The notes under the pieces: generated by a model | The model's database searches: none | Seen by the model: only the letters and a program-made list of their open reading frames with translations | Told to the model about the DNA's origin: nothing | NCBI GenBank assembly: GCA_945907045.1 | Contig: CAMDSH010000007.1 | Coordinates: 54,395-118,394 of the forward strand | Source: Rhizobium sp. Q54 | GTDB taxonomy: Bacteria; Pseudomonadota; Alphaproteobacteria; Rhizobiales; Xanthobacteraceae | DNA: 64,000 nt | Reading direction: 5' to 3' | Shown: one piece after another, positions 27,647 to 34,333 of the stretch | Layout: each line of letters begins with the position of its first letter | Position numbering within the stretch: position 1 is the stretch's first letter | Program-made: the position numbers and the translations under genes

Positions 27647-27970
27647 GTGCCAAAGATTACTTTCATCGAGCACGACGGAACGCCCCACACCGTCGATGCG
27701 GAGATAGGTTCGACCGTGATGGAAACGGCGATCCGCACCGGCGTGCCCGGCATCGTCGCGGAATGCGGCGGCGGCTGTTCCTGCGCGACATGTCTCGTGC
27801 ACGTGGACGAAGCCTGGGCGGAAAAACTCGATCCGCGCTCCGACGAGGAAGAAACCCAGCTCGACTTTGCTTATGACGTGCGGCCGAACTCGCGGCTCTC
27901 CTGCCAGATCAAGGTCACCGAGGCGCTCGACGGGCTCGTGGTGCACACGCCCGCCTATCAGGGCCGCTAA
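27647..27970 (+). CDS. [2Fe-2S] ferredoxin, adrenodoxin/putidaredoxin type
   Basis: This 107-residue ferredoxin has cysteines at 40, 46, 49 and 86 in the adrenodoxin arrangement C-x5-C-x2-C...C, with an extra Cys44 in [10 protein letters not shown], and ends in the usual [17 protein letters not shown] tail. It starts with GTG, 79 nt after the ligase stop. Adrenodoxin-type ferredoxins usually serve P450s, Rieske oxygenases or FeS assembly; Hcr enzymes of Thauera use a 2[4Fe-4S] ferredoxin. So a role as donor to the reductase is suggested only by position. It is followed by about 280 nt without a gene. Confidence 0.88.
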   Translation: MPKITFIEHDGTPHTVDAEIGSTVMETAIRTGVPGIVAECGGGCSCATCLVHVDEAWAEKLDPRSDEEETQLDFAYDVRPNSRLSCQIKVTEALDGLVVHTPAYQGR

Positions 27971-28186
27971 GCCGCTTTCATCTCCTGCCCACTTCGCGCT
28001 GCGGCAGTTTTGCTGCATCGCGGCAGGATACGACACGCTGAAAACACTCTGAAATCTCCCTTTCTGTTTGCGCAGCACGCGGGCGAAAATTTATTTCGGC
28101 CCAATCGCCGCACTGCGCGGACTATCCATCGTCATCGCAGTGTTGATTTGTAATAATAAAAAACGGCGTCCAGTCTTTGGACCAAT

Positions 28187-28240
28187 CGGGCTCCCGTAAG
28201 GAGCTCACCAAAACGGGTTCCCGTAAGGAGCCCACCAGGG
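28187..28240 (+). repeat. Two tandem 27-nt hairpin-forming repeats upstream of the Mo-hydroxylase operon
   Basis: Copies at 28187-28213 and 28214-28240 are head-to-tail. Each contains a 7-bp stem closing a five-nt loop CGTAA: GGGCTCC/GGAGCTC in the first and GGGTTCC/GGAGCCC in the second. The base differences keep pairing possible (one wobble each). The second copy ends 10 nt before the ATG at 28251, so the 3' arm and the following AGGGAGAG segment overlap the ribosome-binding zone. The structure is suited to translational control or mRNA stabilisation. The rest of the 27971-28250 gap shows no gene. Confidence 0.6.
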
Positions 28241-28250
28241 AGAGAACAAA

Positions 28251-28700
28251 ATGGCGCGTCTCACCGTCAACGGGAAGAATTACGACGTCGACGTCGAAGC
28301 GGACACCCCGCTGCTTTGGGCGATCCGCGAGAACGTCGGATTGACCGGCACAAAATACGGTTGCGGTATCGGGCAATGCGGAGCTTGCACCGTGCACATC
28401 GACGGCGTGGCGACGCGATCCTGCAGCGTACGGGTCAGCCAGGTGACCGGCAAAAAAATCACCACCATCGAAGGTCTCGCCGCGGCCGGCACCGTGCACA
28501 AGGTGCAGAAGGCCTGGATCGATCACGACGTGCCGCAATGCGGCTATTGCCAGAGCGGCATGATCATGGCGGTCGCGGACTTGCTTAAAAAGAAACCGAA
28601 GCCGACCGATGCCGACATCGACGAGGCCATCAAGAACATCTGCCGTTGCGGAACGTTCCAGGAAGTGCGCGCGGCGATCCACGCCGCCGCGAACGCGTAA
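28251..28700 (+). CDS. [2Fe-2S] subunit of an isoquinoline 1-oxidoreductase/nicotinate-dehydrogenase-type Mo hydroxylase
   Basis: This 149-residue protein carries both [2Fe-2S] motifs: Cys38, 43, 46 and 58 (GCGIGQCGACT) and Cys97, 100, 131 and 133 (QCGYCQSG, ICRCGTF). The ICRCGTF ending and QSG variant are typical of two-subunit periplasmic molybdenum hydroxylases (IorA, NicA, aldehyde dehydrogenases) rather than three-subunit cytoplasmic types. It has no signal peptide and is probably exported folded with its Tat-bearing partner encoded 10 nt downstream. No FAD subunit gene is present, as expected for this class, so electrons should leave to a periplasmic cytochrome c; candidate haem proteins are SoxX and SoxA encoded downstream. 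Confidence 0.87.
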   Translation: MARLTVNGKNYDVDVEADTPLLWAIRENVGLTGTKYGCGIGQCGACTVHIDGVATRSCSVRVSQVTGKKITTIEGLAAAGTVHKVQKAWIDHDVPQCGYCQSGMIMAVADLLKKKPKPTDADIDEAIKNICRCGTFQEVRAAIHAAANA

Positions 28701-28710
28701 GGGGGCAGCC

Positions 28711-30894
28711 ATGAATTTCATTCCCAAAATCAATCGCCGCTCCTTCGTCATCGGCGCCGCCGCTGCCGGCGGCGGTATCGCGGTCGGTCTCGACCTTCCG
28801 CTCGGCGGCCCGCAGATCATCCGCGCAGCCGACGGCTCGCCCGAACTCACCGCATGGATCGTGATCCGCCCTGACGACACCGTCGTCATTCGCATGGCGC
28901 GCTCCGAGATGGGTCAGGGCACCATCACCGGCCTCGCGCAGCTCGTCGCCGAGGAACTCGAGTGCAACTGGGCGAAGGTCACGACCGAATATCCAACGCC
29001 GAGCCAGAGCGTCGCCCGCAAGCGCGCGTGGGGCGACTTCTCGACCGGCGGCAGCCGCGGCATCCGCACCTCGCACGAATACGTCCGCAAAGCCGGCGCC
29101 ACCGCCCGCGTCATGCTGGTGCAGGCGGCAGCCAATCAGTGGAAAGTGCCGGTCACGGAATGCACGGCGGCCAACAGCGTCATCACGCACACGCCGTCCG
29201 GCCGCAAACTTACATACGGCAAGGTCGCCGAAGCCGCGGCCAGACTTGAGCCGCCGAAAGACGTCGCGCTCAAGGATCCGAAAAACTGGAAGATCGCCGG
29301 CAAGGGCATCAAGCGGCTCGACACCGTGCAGAAGACCAACGGCAAGATGATCTACGGCGCCGACTACAAAATGCCCGGCATGCTGAATGCCGCGATCAAG
29401 CAATGTCCGGTGTTCGGCGGCAAGCTCGCCAGCTACGACGAAGCCAAGATCACGGGCCTGAAGGGCGTCAAGAAGGTGGTGAAGGTCGGCGACAACGCCG
29501 TCGCCGTCGTCGCCGACACCTGGTGGCACGCCAAGTCCGCGCTCGACAAGCTGCCGATCGTCTGGGACGAGGGTCCCAACGGCAAGGTGCAGCAGGACCA
29601 GGTCGTCGAGACACTCAAGGCCGCGCTCACCTCCGAGCAGGCTTTCGTCGGCAATAAAGTCGGCGATGCTGCGGCGGCGTTGGCCGGCGCTGCCAAGAAG
29701 GTCGAGGCGACTTACGCCTATCCGTGGCTGAACCACGCCGCGATGGAGCCGCTTAATGCGACGGTTCTGTTTACCGGCCAGCGTTGCGACGTCTGGTGCG
29801 GCACGCAGAATGGCGAAGCGGCGTTCGCCGCGACGCTGGCGGCATCCGGCCTGCCCGCCGATAAATGCGACGTGCATCGTCTGATGCTCGGCGGCGGCTT
29901 CGGCCGGCGCGGTGCGTTCCACGACTACGTCACGCAGGCGGTGCTGATCGCAAAGCAGATGCCCGGCACGCCGGTGAAGCTGCTGTGGTCGCGCGAAGAA
30001 GATATGACTCACGGCGCGTATCACCCGATCACGAACTGCAAGCTGACAGGCGGACTGGATGCCGACGGCAATCTGGTCGCGCTGCATGCCCGCATTTCGG
30101 GTCAGTCGATCCTCACCGCCGTGCGTCCGGAAGCTCTCGTCAACGGCATGGACCCTGCGACGTTCCAGGGTATGGCGCCGACCGGCGAAGCGGCGATCGG
30201 CTACACCGTTCCGAACCTGCTGGTCGATCACGCGATGCGCAATCCGCACGTCCCGCCGGGCTTCTGGCGTGGCGTCAACGTCAACCAGAACGCCATCTAT
30301 CTTGAATGCTTCATGGACGAACTCGCCCATGCGGCCGGCAAGGACCCGGTGGAGTTCCGGCGCAAGCTGATGTCGAAACATCCGAAGCATCTCGGCGTGC
30401 TGAACGCTGTCGCCGAGAGAATCGGCTGGGGCAAACCGGCGCCGCAAGGCGTCTTCCGCGGCATCGCCCAGCACATGGGCTACGGCAGCTACGTCGCCGC
30501 GGCCGCTGAAATCTCGGTGTCTGGCGAGAACAAGATCAAGGTGCACCGCCTCGTCGCGGCCACCGATCCCGGCTTCGCGGTAAACCCGGCGCAGATCGAG
30601 CGGCAGATTTCCGGCTCGTTCATGTACGGGCTCTCCGCGTTGTTCTATCAGCAGTGCACGGTCAAGGACGGCCGCATCGTCGAGGACAACTTCGATACCT
30701 TCAATTCGATGCGCATCGCGGAAATGCCGAAGGTCGAATCCATCGTCATGCCGACCGGCGGAACCCCGTGGGGCGGCGTCGGCGAGCCGACCATCTGCGT
30801 GGCGGCGCCGGCGGTTCTCAACGCCTACTTCGCGGCGACCGGAAAGCGCATCCGTTCGGTCCCGCTGAAGAACGAAAAAATCTCCTTCGCGTGA
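28711..30894 (+). CDS. Tat-exported molybdopterin subunit of an IorB-like Mo hydroxylase
   Basis: This 727-residue large subunit begins with a twin-arginine signal (NRRSFVIGAAAAGGG, RR at 9-10). It has the IorB-type start ELTAWIVIRPDDTVVIRMAR followed by SEMGQGTITGLAQLVAEELE, the cofactor blocks LGGGFGRRGAFHDYV and GFWRGVNVNQNAIYLECF, and the C-terminal GGVGEPTICVAAPAVLNAY with the catalytic glutamate. Unlike Pseudomonas NicB it lacks fused cytochrome c domains, so a separate acceptor is needed. It would hydroxylate an N-heteroaromatic ring or oxidise an aldehyde in the periplasm. A hairpin terminator follows, yet the flavoprotein-Sox genes come directly after on the same strand. Confidence 0.87.
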   Translation: MNFIPKINRRSFVIGAAAAGGGIAVGLDLPLGGPQIIRAADGSPELTAWIVIRPDDTVVIRMARSEMGQGTITGLAQLVAEELECNWAKVTTEYPTPSQSVARKRAWGDFSTGGSRGIRTSHEYVRKAGATARVMLVQAAANQWKVPVTECTAANSVITHTPSGRKLTYGKVAEAAARLEPPKDVALKDPKNWKIAGKGIKRLDTVQKTNGKMIYGADYKMPGMLNAAIKQCPVFGGKLASYDEAKITGLKGVKKVVKVGDNAVAVVADTWWHAKSALDKLPIVWDEGPNGKVQQDQVVETLKAALTSEQAFVGNKVGDAAAALAGAAKKVEATYAYPWLNHAAMEPLNATVLFTGQRCDVWCGTQNGEAAFAATLAASGLPADKCDVHRLMLGGGFGRRGAFHDYVTQAVLIAKQMPGTPVKLLWSREEDMTHGAYHPITNCKLTGGLDADGNLVALHARISGQSILTAVRPEALVNGMDPATFQGMAPTGEAAIGYTVPNLLVDHAMRNPHVPPGFWRGVNVNQNAIYLECFMDELAHAAGKDPVEFRRKLMSKHPKHLGVLNAVAERIGWGKPAPQGVFRGIAQHMGYGSYVAAAAEISVSGENKIKVHRLVAATDPGFAVNPAQIERQISGSFMYGLSALFYQQCTVKDGRIVEDNFDTFNSMRIAEMPKVESIVMPTGGTPWGGVGEPTICVAAPAVLNAYFAATGKRIRSVPLKNEKISFA

Positions 30895-30900
30895 TACAAG

Positions 30901-30929
30901 GCGGCGGCCCTAACAAGGCCGCCGCTTTT
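30901..30929 (+). terminator. Intrinsic terminator after the Mo-hydroxylase genes
   Basis: A 9-bp perfect stem (GCGGCGGCC at 30901-30909 with GGCCGCCGC at 30917-30925) encloses a 7-nt loop and is followed by TTTT. It lies 6 nt after the large-subunit stop. It could reduce or end transcription before the flavoprotein-Sox genes, so the two halves of the locus may be separately controlled. Confidence 0.7.
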
Positions 30930-30994
30930 CTCTCAACGATGGCAAGGCGGTGCCTGACTTTATGGGCGCACGACGCCCGTTCGCGGATGCCGAT

Positions 30995-32272
30995 ATGACC
31001 GCAAGCCGCACACATCGGCGCACTTTCATCAAATCTGCCTTGGCGGCTGGCGCGGCCGCGGCGTTTCCGATGCCGGCTCTGCCAGCGGACGGCGCGCGGG
31101 TTGCCGTCGTCGGCGGCGGTTTTGCCGGGGCAAGTTGCGCGCGAGCGCTAAAAGCAATTGACCCTCGCCTTAACGTCACCCTGATCGAATCCGAACGCGC
31201 CTACACCGTGCTGCCCGCGAGCAACAGCGTTCTCGCCGGCTTGCGGGATTTGCCGCAGCAGCAGTTCGTTTATGACGGCATCGCAAAAGCAGACGTCAAG
31301 GTTGTCACCGCCACCGCAAAGGCCATCGACCCGCAAACGCGGCGCGTAACATTGGATGGCGGGGATACGATTGCCTATGACCGGCTGGTGCTGGCGCCGG
31401 GCATCGGTCTGCAGTGGGACGCAATCCCCGGTTACGACCGCGCGGCGGCGGACATCATACCGCATGCCTGGAAGGACGCGTTGCAGATCGGCACTTTGCG
31501 CCGGCAGCTCGACGCCATGGACGATGGCGGCACCGTCGTGATGTCGGTGCCGGTCAGTCCATCGCGCTGCCCGCCCGCGCCGTATGAGCGCGCAAGCCTG
31601 ATCGCGCATTTCCTCAAGACAAAGCGGCCGCGCTCGAAACTCATCGTTCTCGATTCGAAGGATAATTTTTCTTTGCAGCGCTTGTTCGTAAGTGCGTGGA
31701 AAGAGCTTTATCCGGATCTGCTCGAATGGGTGCCGCTCTCATCCGGCGGGAAGATCGCTTCCGTCGACGTGACGAGCCGCACAATCAAAACCGATTTCGA
31801 GACGTACCGCGCCGATGTCGCCAATATCATTCCTCCCCAAAAGGCAGGAGAGATCGCCGTGCTGGCCGGCGTCGCCGACCGCACCGGCTGGTGTCCGATC
31901 GATCCGGTGACGTTCGAATCCAAATTGCAGCCGAACATTCACGTCATCGGCGATGCGGCGATCGCCGGCGCCATGCCGAAGTCAGCCGCGGCGGCGAATT
32001 CAGCCGGTAAACTTTGCGCGGTAGGTCTGGTGAAGCTGCTGGCCGGTCAGCCGCCGCAGGAACCGGAGCTGTCGAGCGCCTGCTACAATCTGCTCGCGCC
32101 CGGTTATGCCATCTCGCAATCGGGCAGATATCGTCCGGTCGGCGGACAGTTCATGGAAGTCGAAGGCGCCGGAAGCACGAGCCCGCTCGATGCGCCGCGC
32201 TCACGCCGCAACGAAGAAGCGGATATGGCGGATCGCTGGTTCAAGGACATCACCAAAGAGGTGTTCGGTTGA
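30995..32272 (+). CDS. Flavocytochrome c sulfide dehydrogenase-type FAD flavoprotein (FccB/SoxF-like), Tat-exported
   Basis: This 425-residue protein has a Tat signal (HRRTFIK at 7-13), a Rossmann motif VAVVGGGFAGASCARAL near residue 36 and the family landmarks CPPAPYER with Cys192 and TGWCPIDPVTFES, whose cysteines form the redox disulfide in FccB. NIIPPQKAGEIAVLAG and HVIGDAAIAGAMPKSA close the FAD site. FccB relatives oxidise sulfide or persulfide sulfur and pass electrons to a cytochrome c. ATG 30995 places the RR motif near the N-terminus; upstream starts at 30950 or 30962 are possible. It overlaps nothing but precedes SoxX by 2 nt, making a tight flavoprotein-Sox transcript. Confidence 0.86.
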   Translation: MTASRTHRRTFIKSALAAGAAAAFPMPALPADGARVAVVGGGFAGASCARALKAIDPRLNVTLIESERAYTVLPASNSVLAGLRDLPQQQFVYDGIAKADVKVVTATAKAIDPQTRRVTLDGGDTIAYDRLVLAPGIGLQWDAIPGYDRAAADIIPHAWKDALQIGTLRRQLDAMDDGGTVVMSVPVSPSRCPPAPYERASLIAHFLKTKRPRSKLIVLDSKDNFSLQRLFVSAWKELYPDLLEWVPLSSGGKIASVDVTSRTIKTDFETYRADVANIIPPQKAGEIAVLAGVADRTGWCPIDPVTFESKLQPNIHVIGDAAIAGAMPKSAAAANSAGKLCAVGLVKLLAGQPPQEPELSSACYNLLAPGYAISQSGRYRPVGGQFMEVEGAGSTSPLDAPRSRRNEEADMADRWFKDITKEVFG

Positions 32273-32274
32273 AC

Positions 32275-32739
32275 ATGCCGCGCGCCACGCAAGCCGTCTT
32301 GTTCGCCGCATTCGCGCTGGCGGCGGAATCCGCCTGCGCGCAAGAGGCATCTAAAAATGACGGGCCAAAAAGTTATGCCGTGGTTGGCGATGCGATCCCG
32401 GCACCATTGAACGGCATGCGCGGCGATCCCGTCCGCGGCCAGGCCATTGTCGCCAACCGGCAGAACACCTGCCTGCTGTGTCATTCCGCGCCATTTGGGG
32501 ATGAAAGATTTCAGGGCAATCTCGCGCCCGATCTTAAAGGCACCGGCGCGCGCTGGTCGGAGGGCCAATTGCGCCTGCGCATGGTGGACGCCTCCCGCCT
32601 CAATCCCGCGACGATCATGCCGCCTTATTATAAAGTGGATGGCCTGACGGGCGTCGGCGCGGCCTGGCGCGGCAAGCCGATTTTGATGGCCGAGCAGATC
32701 GAAGATGTGGTGGCATATCTGGCCACGTTGCGCGATTAA
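32275..32739 (+). CDS. soxX: SoxX-like monohaem cytochrome c
   Basis: This 154-residue protein has an N-terminal export signal and one haem motif CLLCH at 66-70, with the SoxX-type NPATIMPPYYKVDG segment providing a methionine ligand and a closing EQIEDVVAYLATLRD helix. SoxX normally pairs with SoxA, together transferring a thiol substrate to the SoxY cysteine with electrons going to the respiratory chain. The start ATG lies 2 nt after the flavoprotein stop. SoxA is encoded three genes downstream rather than adjacent, an unusual order (X-Y-Z-A). Identification as a SoxX family member is firm; substrate and redox partners here are uncertain. Confidence 0.87.
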   Translation: MPRATQAVLFAAFALAAESACAQEASKNDGPKSYAVVGDAIPAPLNGMRGDPVRGQAIVANRQNTCLLCHSAPFGDERFQGNLAPDLKGTGARWSEGQLRLRMVDASRLNPATIMPPYYKVDGLTGVGAAWRGKPILMAEQIEDVVAYLATLRD

Positions 32740-32745
32740 GGACGC

Positions 32746-33222
32746 ATGATGAACGAACGCAATCGCATCACCGGGACGACGCGGCGCCAGTTCCTGGCGG
32801 CGGGCGTGGGCGTGGCCTCGATCCTTGCCGTGCGTCCTGCATCCGCAACGCCCGAAGCAATGGCGGCCGCGATCCGCCAGATCGTGGGCGGAGCAACCGT
32901 GCGTCCGGGCAAGGTCAAGCTCGACATTCCGCCGCTGGTCGAGAACGGCAACACCGTCTCGCTCACCGTCTCGGTAGCGAGCCCGATGACGCCGGATAAT
33001 CACGTCACCAGCATTCATGTTTTCAACGAGAAAAATCCGCAGCCGAATGTCGCGAGTTTTCATCTCGGGCCGCGCGCCGGACGCGCCAGCGTCTCTACCC
33101 GCATTCGTCTTGCCGACTCGCAGACGGTGATCGCGATCGCGCGGATGAACGACGGCTCGCTCTGGTCGGACAAAATCGATGTCATCGTCACGCTCGCGGC
33201 TTGCGTCGAGGAGTTGATCTGA
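32746..33222 (+). CDS. soxY: SoxY-like sulfur-carrier protein with altered C-terminus
   Basis: This 158-residue protein has a Tat signal (TTRRQFLAAGVGVASILAV, RR at 13-14) and the SoxY domain: IRQIVGGATVRPGKVKLDIP, VENGNTVSLTVSVASPM and IHVFNEKNPQPNVASFHLGP. Canonical SoxY ends in GGCGG, the swinging arm carrying the substrate cysteine. Here the protein ends TLAACVEELI, with Cys153 preceded by two alanines and followed by five residues. The cysteine is retained but the flexible glycines are gone and the tail is longer and acidic. Either the carrier chemistry is changed or the protein serves another thiol substrate. ATG at 32749 is an equally good start. The stop overlaps the SoxZ start (TGATG). 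Confidence 0.86.
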   Translation: MMNERNRITGTTRRQFLAAGVGVASILAVRPASATPEAMAAAIRQIVGGATVRPGKVKLDIPPLVENGNTVSLTVSVASPMTPDNHVTSIHVFNEKNPQPNVASFHLGPRAGRASVSTRIRLADSQTVIAIARMNDGSLWSDKIDVIVTLAACVEELI

Positions 33223-33542
33223 TGGCAGCCGCACTCATCAACGTGCCGAAGCGCGCCAAGCGCGGCGACGTCATCGAGATCAAGACGCTGATGTCGCACA
33301 TCATGGAGACCGGTTTCCGCCACTCCACCACCGGCGAGCCGATCCCGCGCGACATCATCACCAATTTCGTCTGCAGCTATAACGGCGTCGAAATCTTCCG
33401 CGCCGACCTTTATCCGGCCATCGCCGCCAACCCGTTCATCACTTTCTTCACTGTCGCAACCGAGAGCGGCAAGATCGAATTCAAATGGACCGGCGACAAC
33501 GGATATTCCGAGACAGCGTCGGCCGCTATTGCCGTCGAATGA
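33222..33542 (+). CDS. soxZ: SoxZ-like sulfur-carrier complex protein
   Basis: This 106-residue protein matches SoxZ: VPKRAKRGDVIEIKTLMSH, METGFRHSTTGEPIPRDII and NGVEIFRADLYPAIAANPF, with the ETASAAIAVE end of the immunoglobulin-like fold. SoxZ forms the heterodimer with SoxY and is exported with it, since it has no signal of its own. Start ATG 33222 overlaps the SoxY stop, and the stop overlaps SoxA (ATGA). The GHSP-type SoxZ surface appears intact although its partner's arm is changed, so the YZ interaction is probably kept. No other carrier genes are in the window. Confidence 0.9.
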   Translation: MAAALINVPKRAKRGDVIEIKTLMSHIMETGFRHSTTGEPIPRDIITNFVCSYNGVEIFRADLYPAIAANPFITFFTVATESGKIEFKWTGDNGYSETASAAIAVE

Positions 33543-34333
33543 ACGGCGCGGCGATCACACGCGCGCTGTCTGCGGGCGCGCTCGCAATTTCCTTCACGAT
33601 CATTGCCGCGTCCGCCGCCGAGATGGCGCCGGGCGAGCGCAAGTCCGGCTACGACTTCATGACCCGCGACACGCAGGGCATGCAGGACGACGACACCGTC
33701 AATCCCGGCATGTTGTGGGTGCTCGACGGCGAGGCGTTGTGGAATCGTAAAGCCGGCACAGCCGGCAAGGCTTGCGCCGACTGTCATGTCGACGCTCGCA
33801 CCAGCATGAAAGGCGTTGCGGCCCGCTATCCGGCATTCGATGCCGCGCGCGGACGCCCGCTTAATCTCGAGCAGCGCGTCAACCTTTGCCGGAGCGAGCG
33901 CCAGCAGGCGAGCGTCTTCCGTTACGAGAGCCGCGAATTGCTGGCGCTCACCGCCTTTATCGGGCGGCAGTCTCGCGGCGCGGTTGTCGAGCCGCCGTCT
34001 GATGAAAGGTTAAAGCCGTTCATCGCGGCGGGACGCGAGATGTTCATGCAACGGCAGGGCCAGCTCAATCTCAGCTGCGCGAATTGCCACGACGACAACT
34101 GGAGCAAGAAGCTCGCCGGAGCCGTGATTCCGCAGGCTCATCCGACCGGCTATCCGCTCTACCGGCTGGAATGGCAGGGGCTCGGTTCGCTGCAACGCCG
34201 GTTGCGCAATTGCCTCGTCGGCATGCGCGCGAATGCCTACGACTTCGGCGCGCCGGAATATGTCGATCTCGAACTTTATCTGATGACGCGCGCGCGCGGG
34301 ATGCCGGTCGAGACGCCGGCGGTGCGGCCTTAA
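33539..34333 (+). CDS. soxA: SoxA-like dihaem cytochrome c
   Basis: This 264-residue exported protein has two haem motifs, CADCH at 79-83 and CANCH at 180-184, and the SoxA landmark LQRRLRNCLVGMRA with Cys225, the position of the persulfide-ligated active-site cysteine, followed by the EYVDLELYLMTRARG ending. It is therefore a complete dihaem-type SoxA. It would form SoxAX with the cytochrome at 32275 and attach a sulfur substrate to the SoxY cysteine, or accept electrons from the molybdenum hydroxylase or flavoprotein. SoxB, SoxC and SoxD are not encoded in the window. Its stop meets the convergent monooxygenase stop directly. Confidence 0.88.
   Translation: MNGAAITRALSAGALAISFTIIAASAAEMAPGERKSGYDFMTRDTQGMQDDDTVNPGMLWVLDGEALWNRKAGTAGKACADCHVDARTSMKGVAARYPAFDAARGRPLNLEQRVNLCRSERQQASVFRYESRELLALTAFIGRQSRGAVVEPPSDERLKPFIAAGREMFMQRQGQLNLSCANCHDDNWSKKLAGAVIPQAHPTGYPLYRLEWQGLGSLQRRLRNCLVGMRANAYDFGAPEYVDLELYLMTRARGMPVETPAVRP

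Noticed and set aside
28630..30546. 638-codon open frame antisense to the molybdopterin subunit
   Set aside because: Complementary to a clear IorB-like gene; composition (Arg, His, Ala, Gly) and absence of motifs mark it as a shadow.
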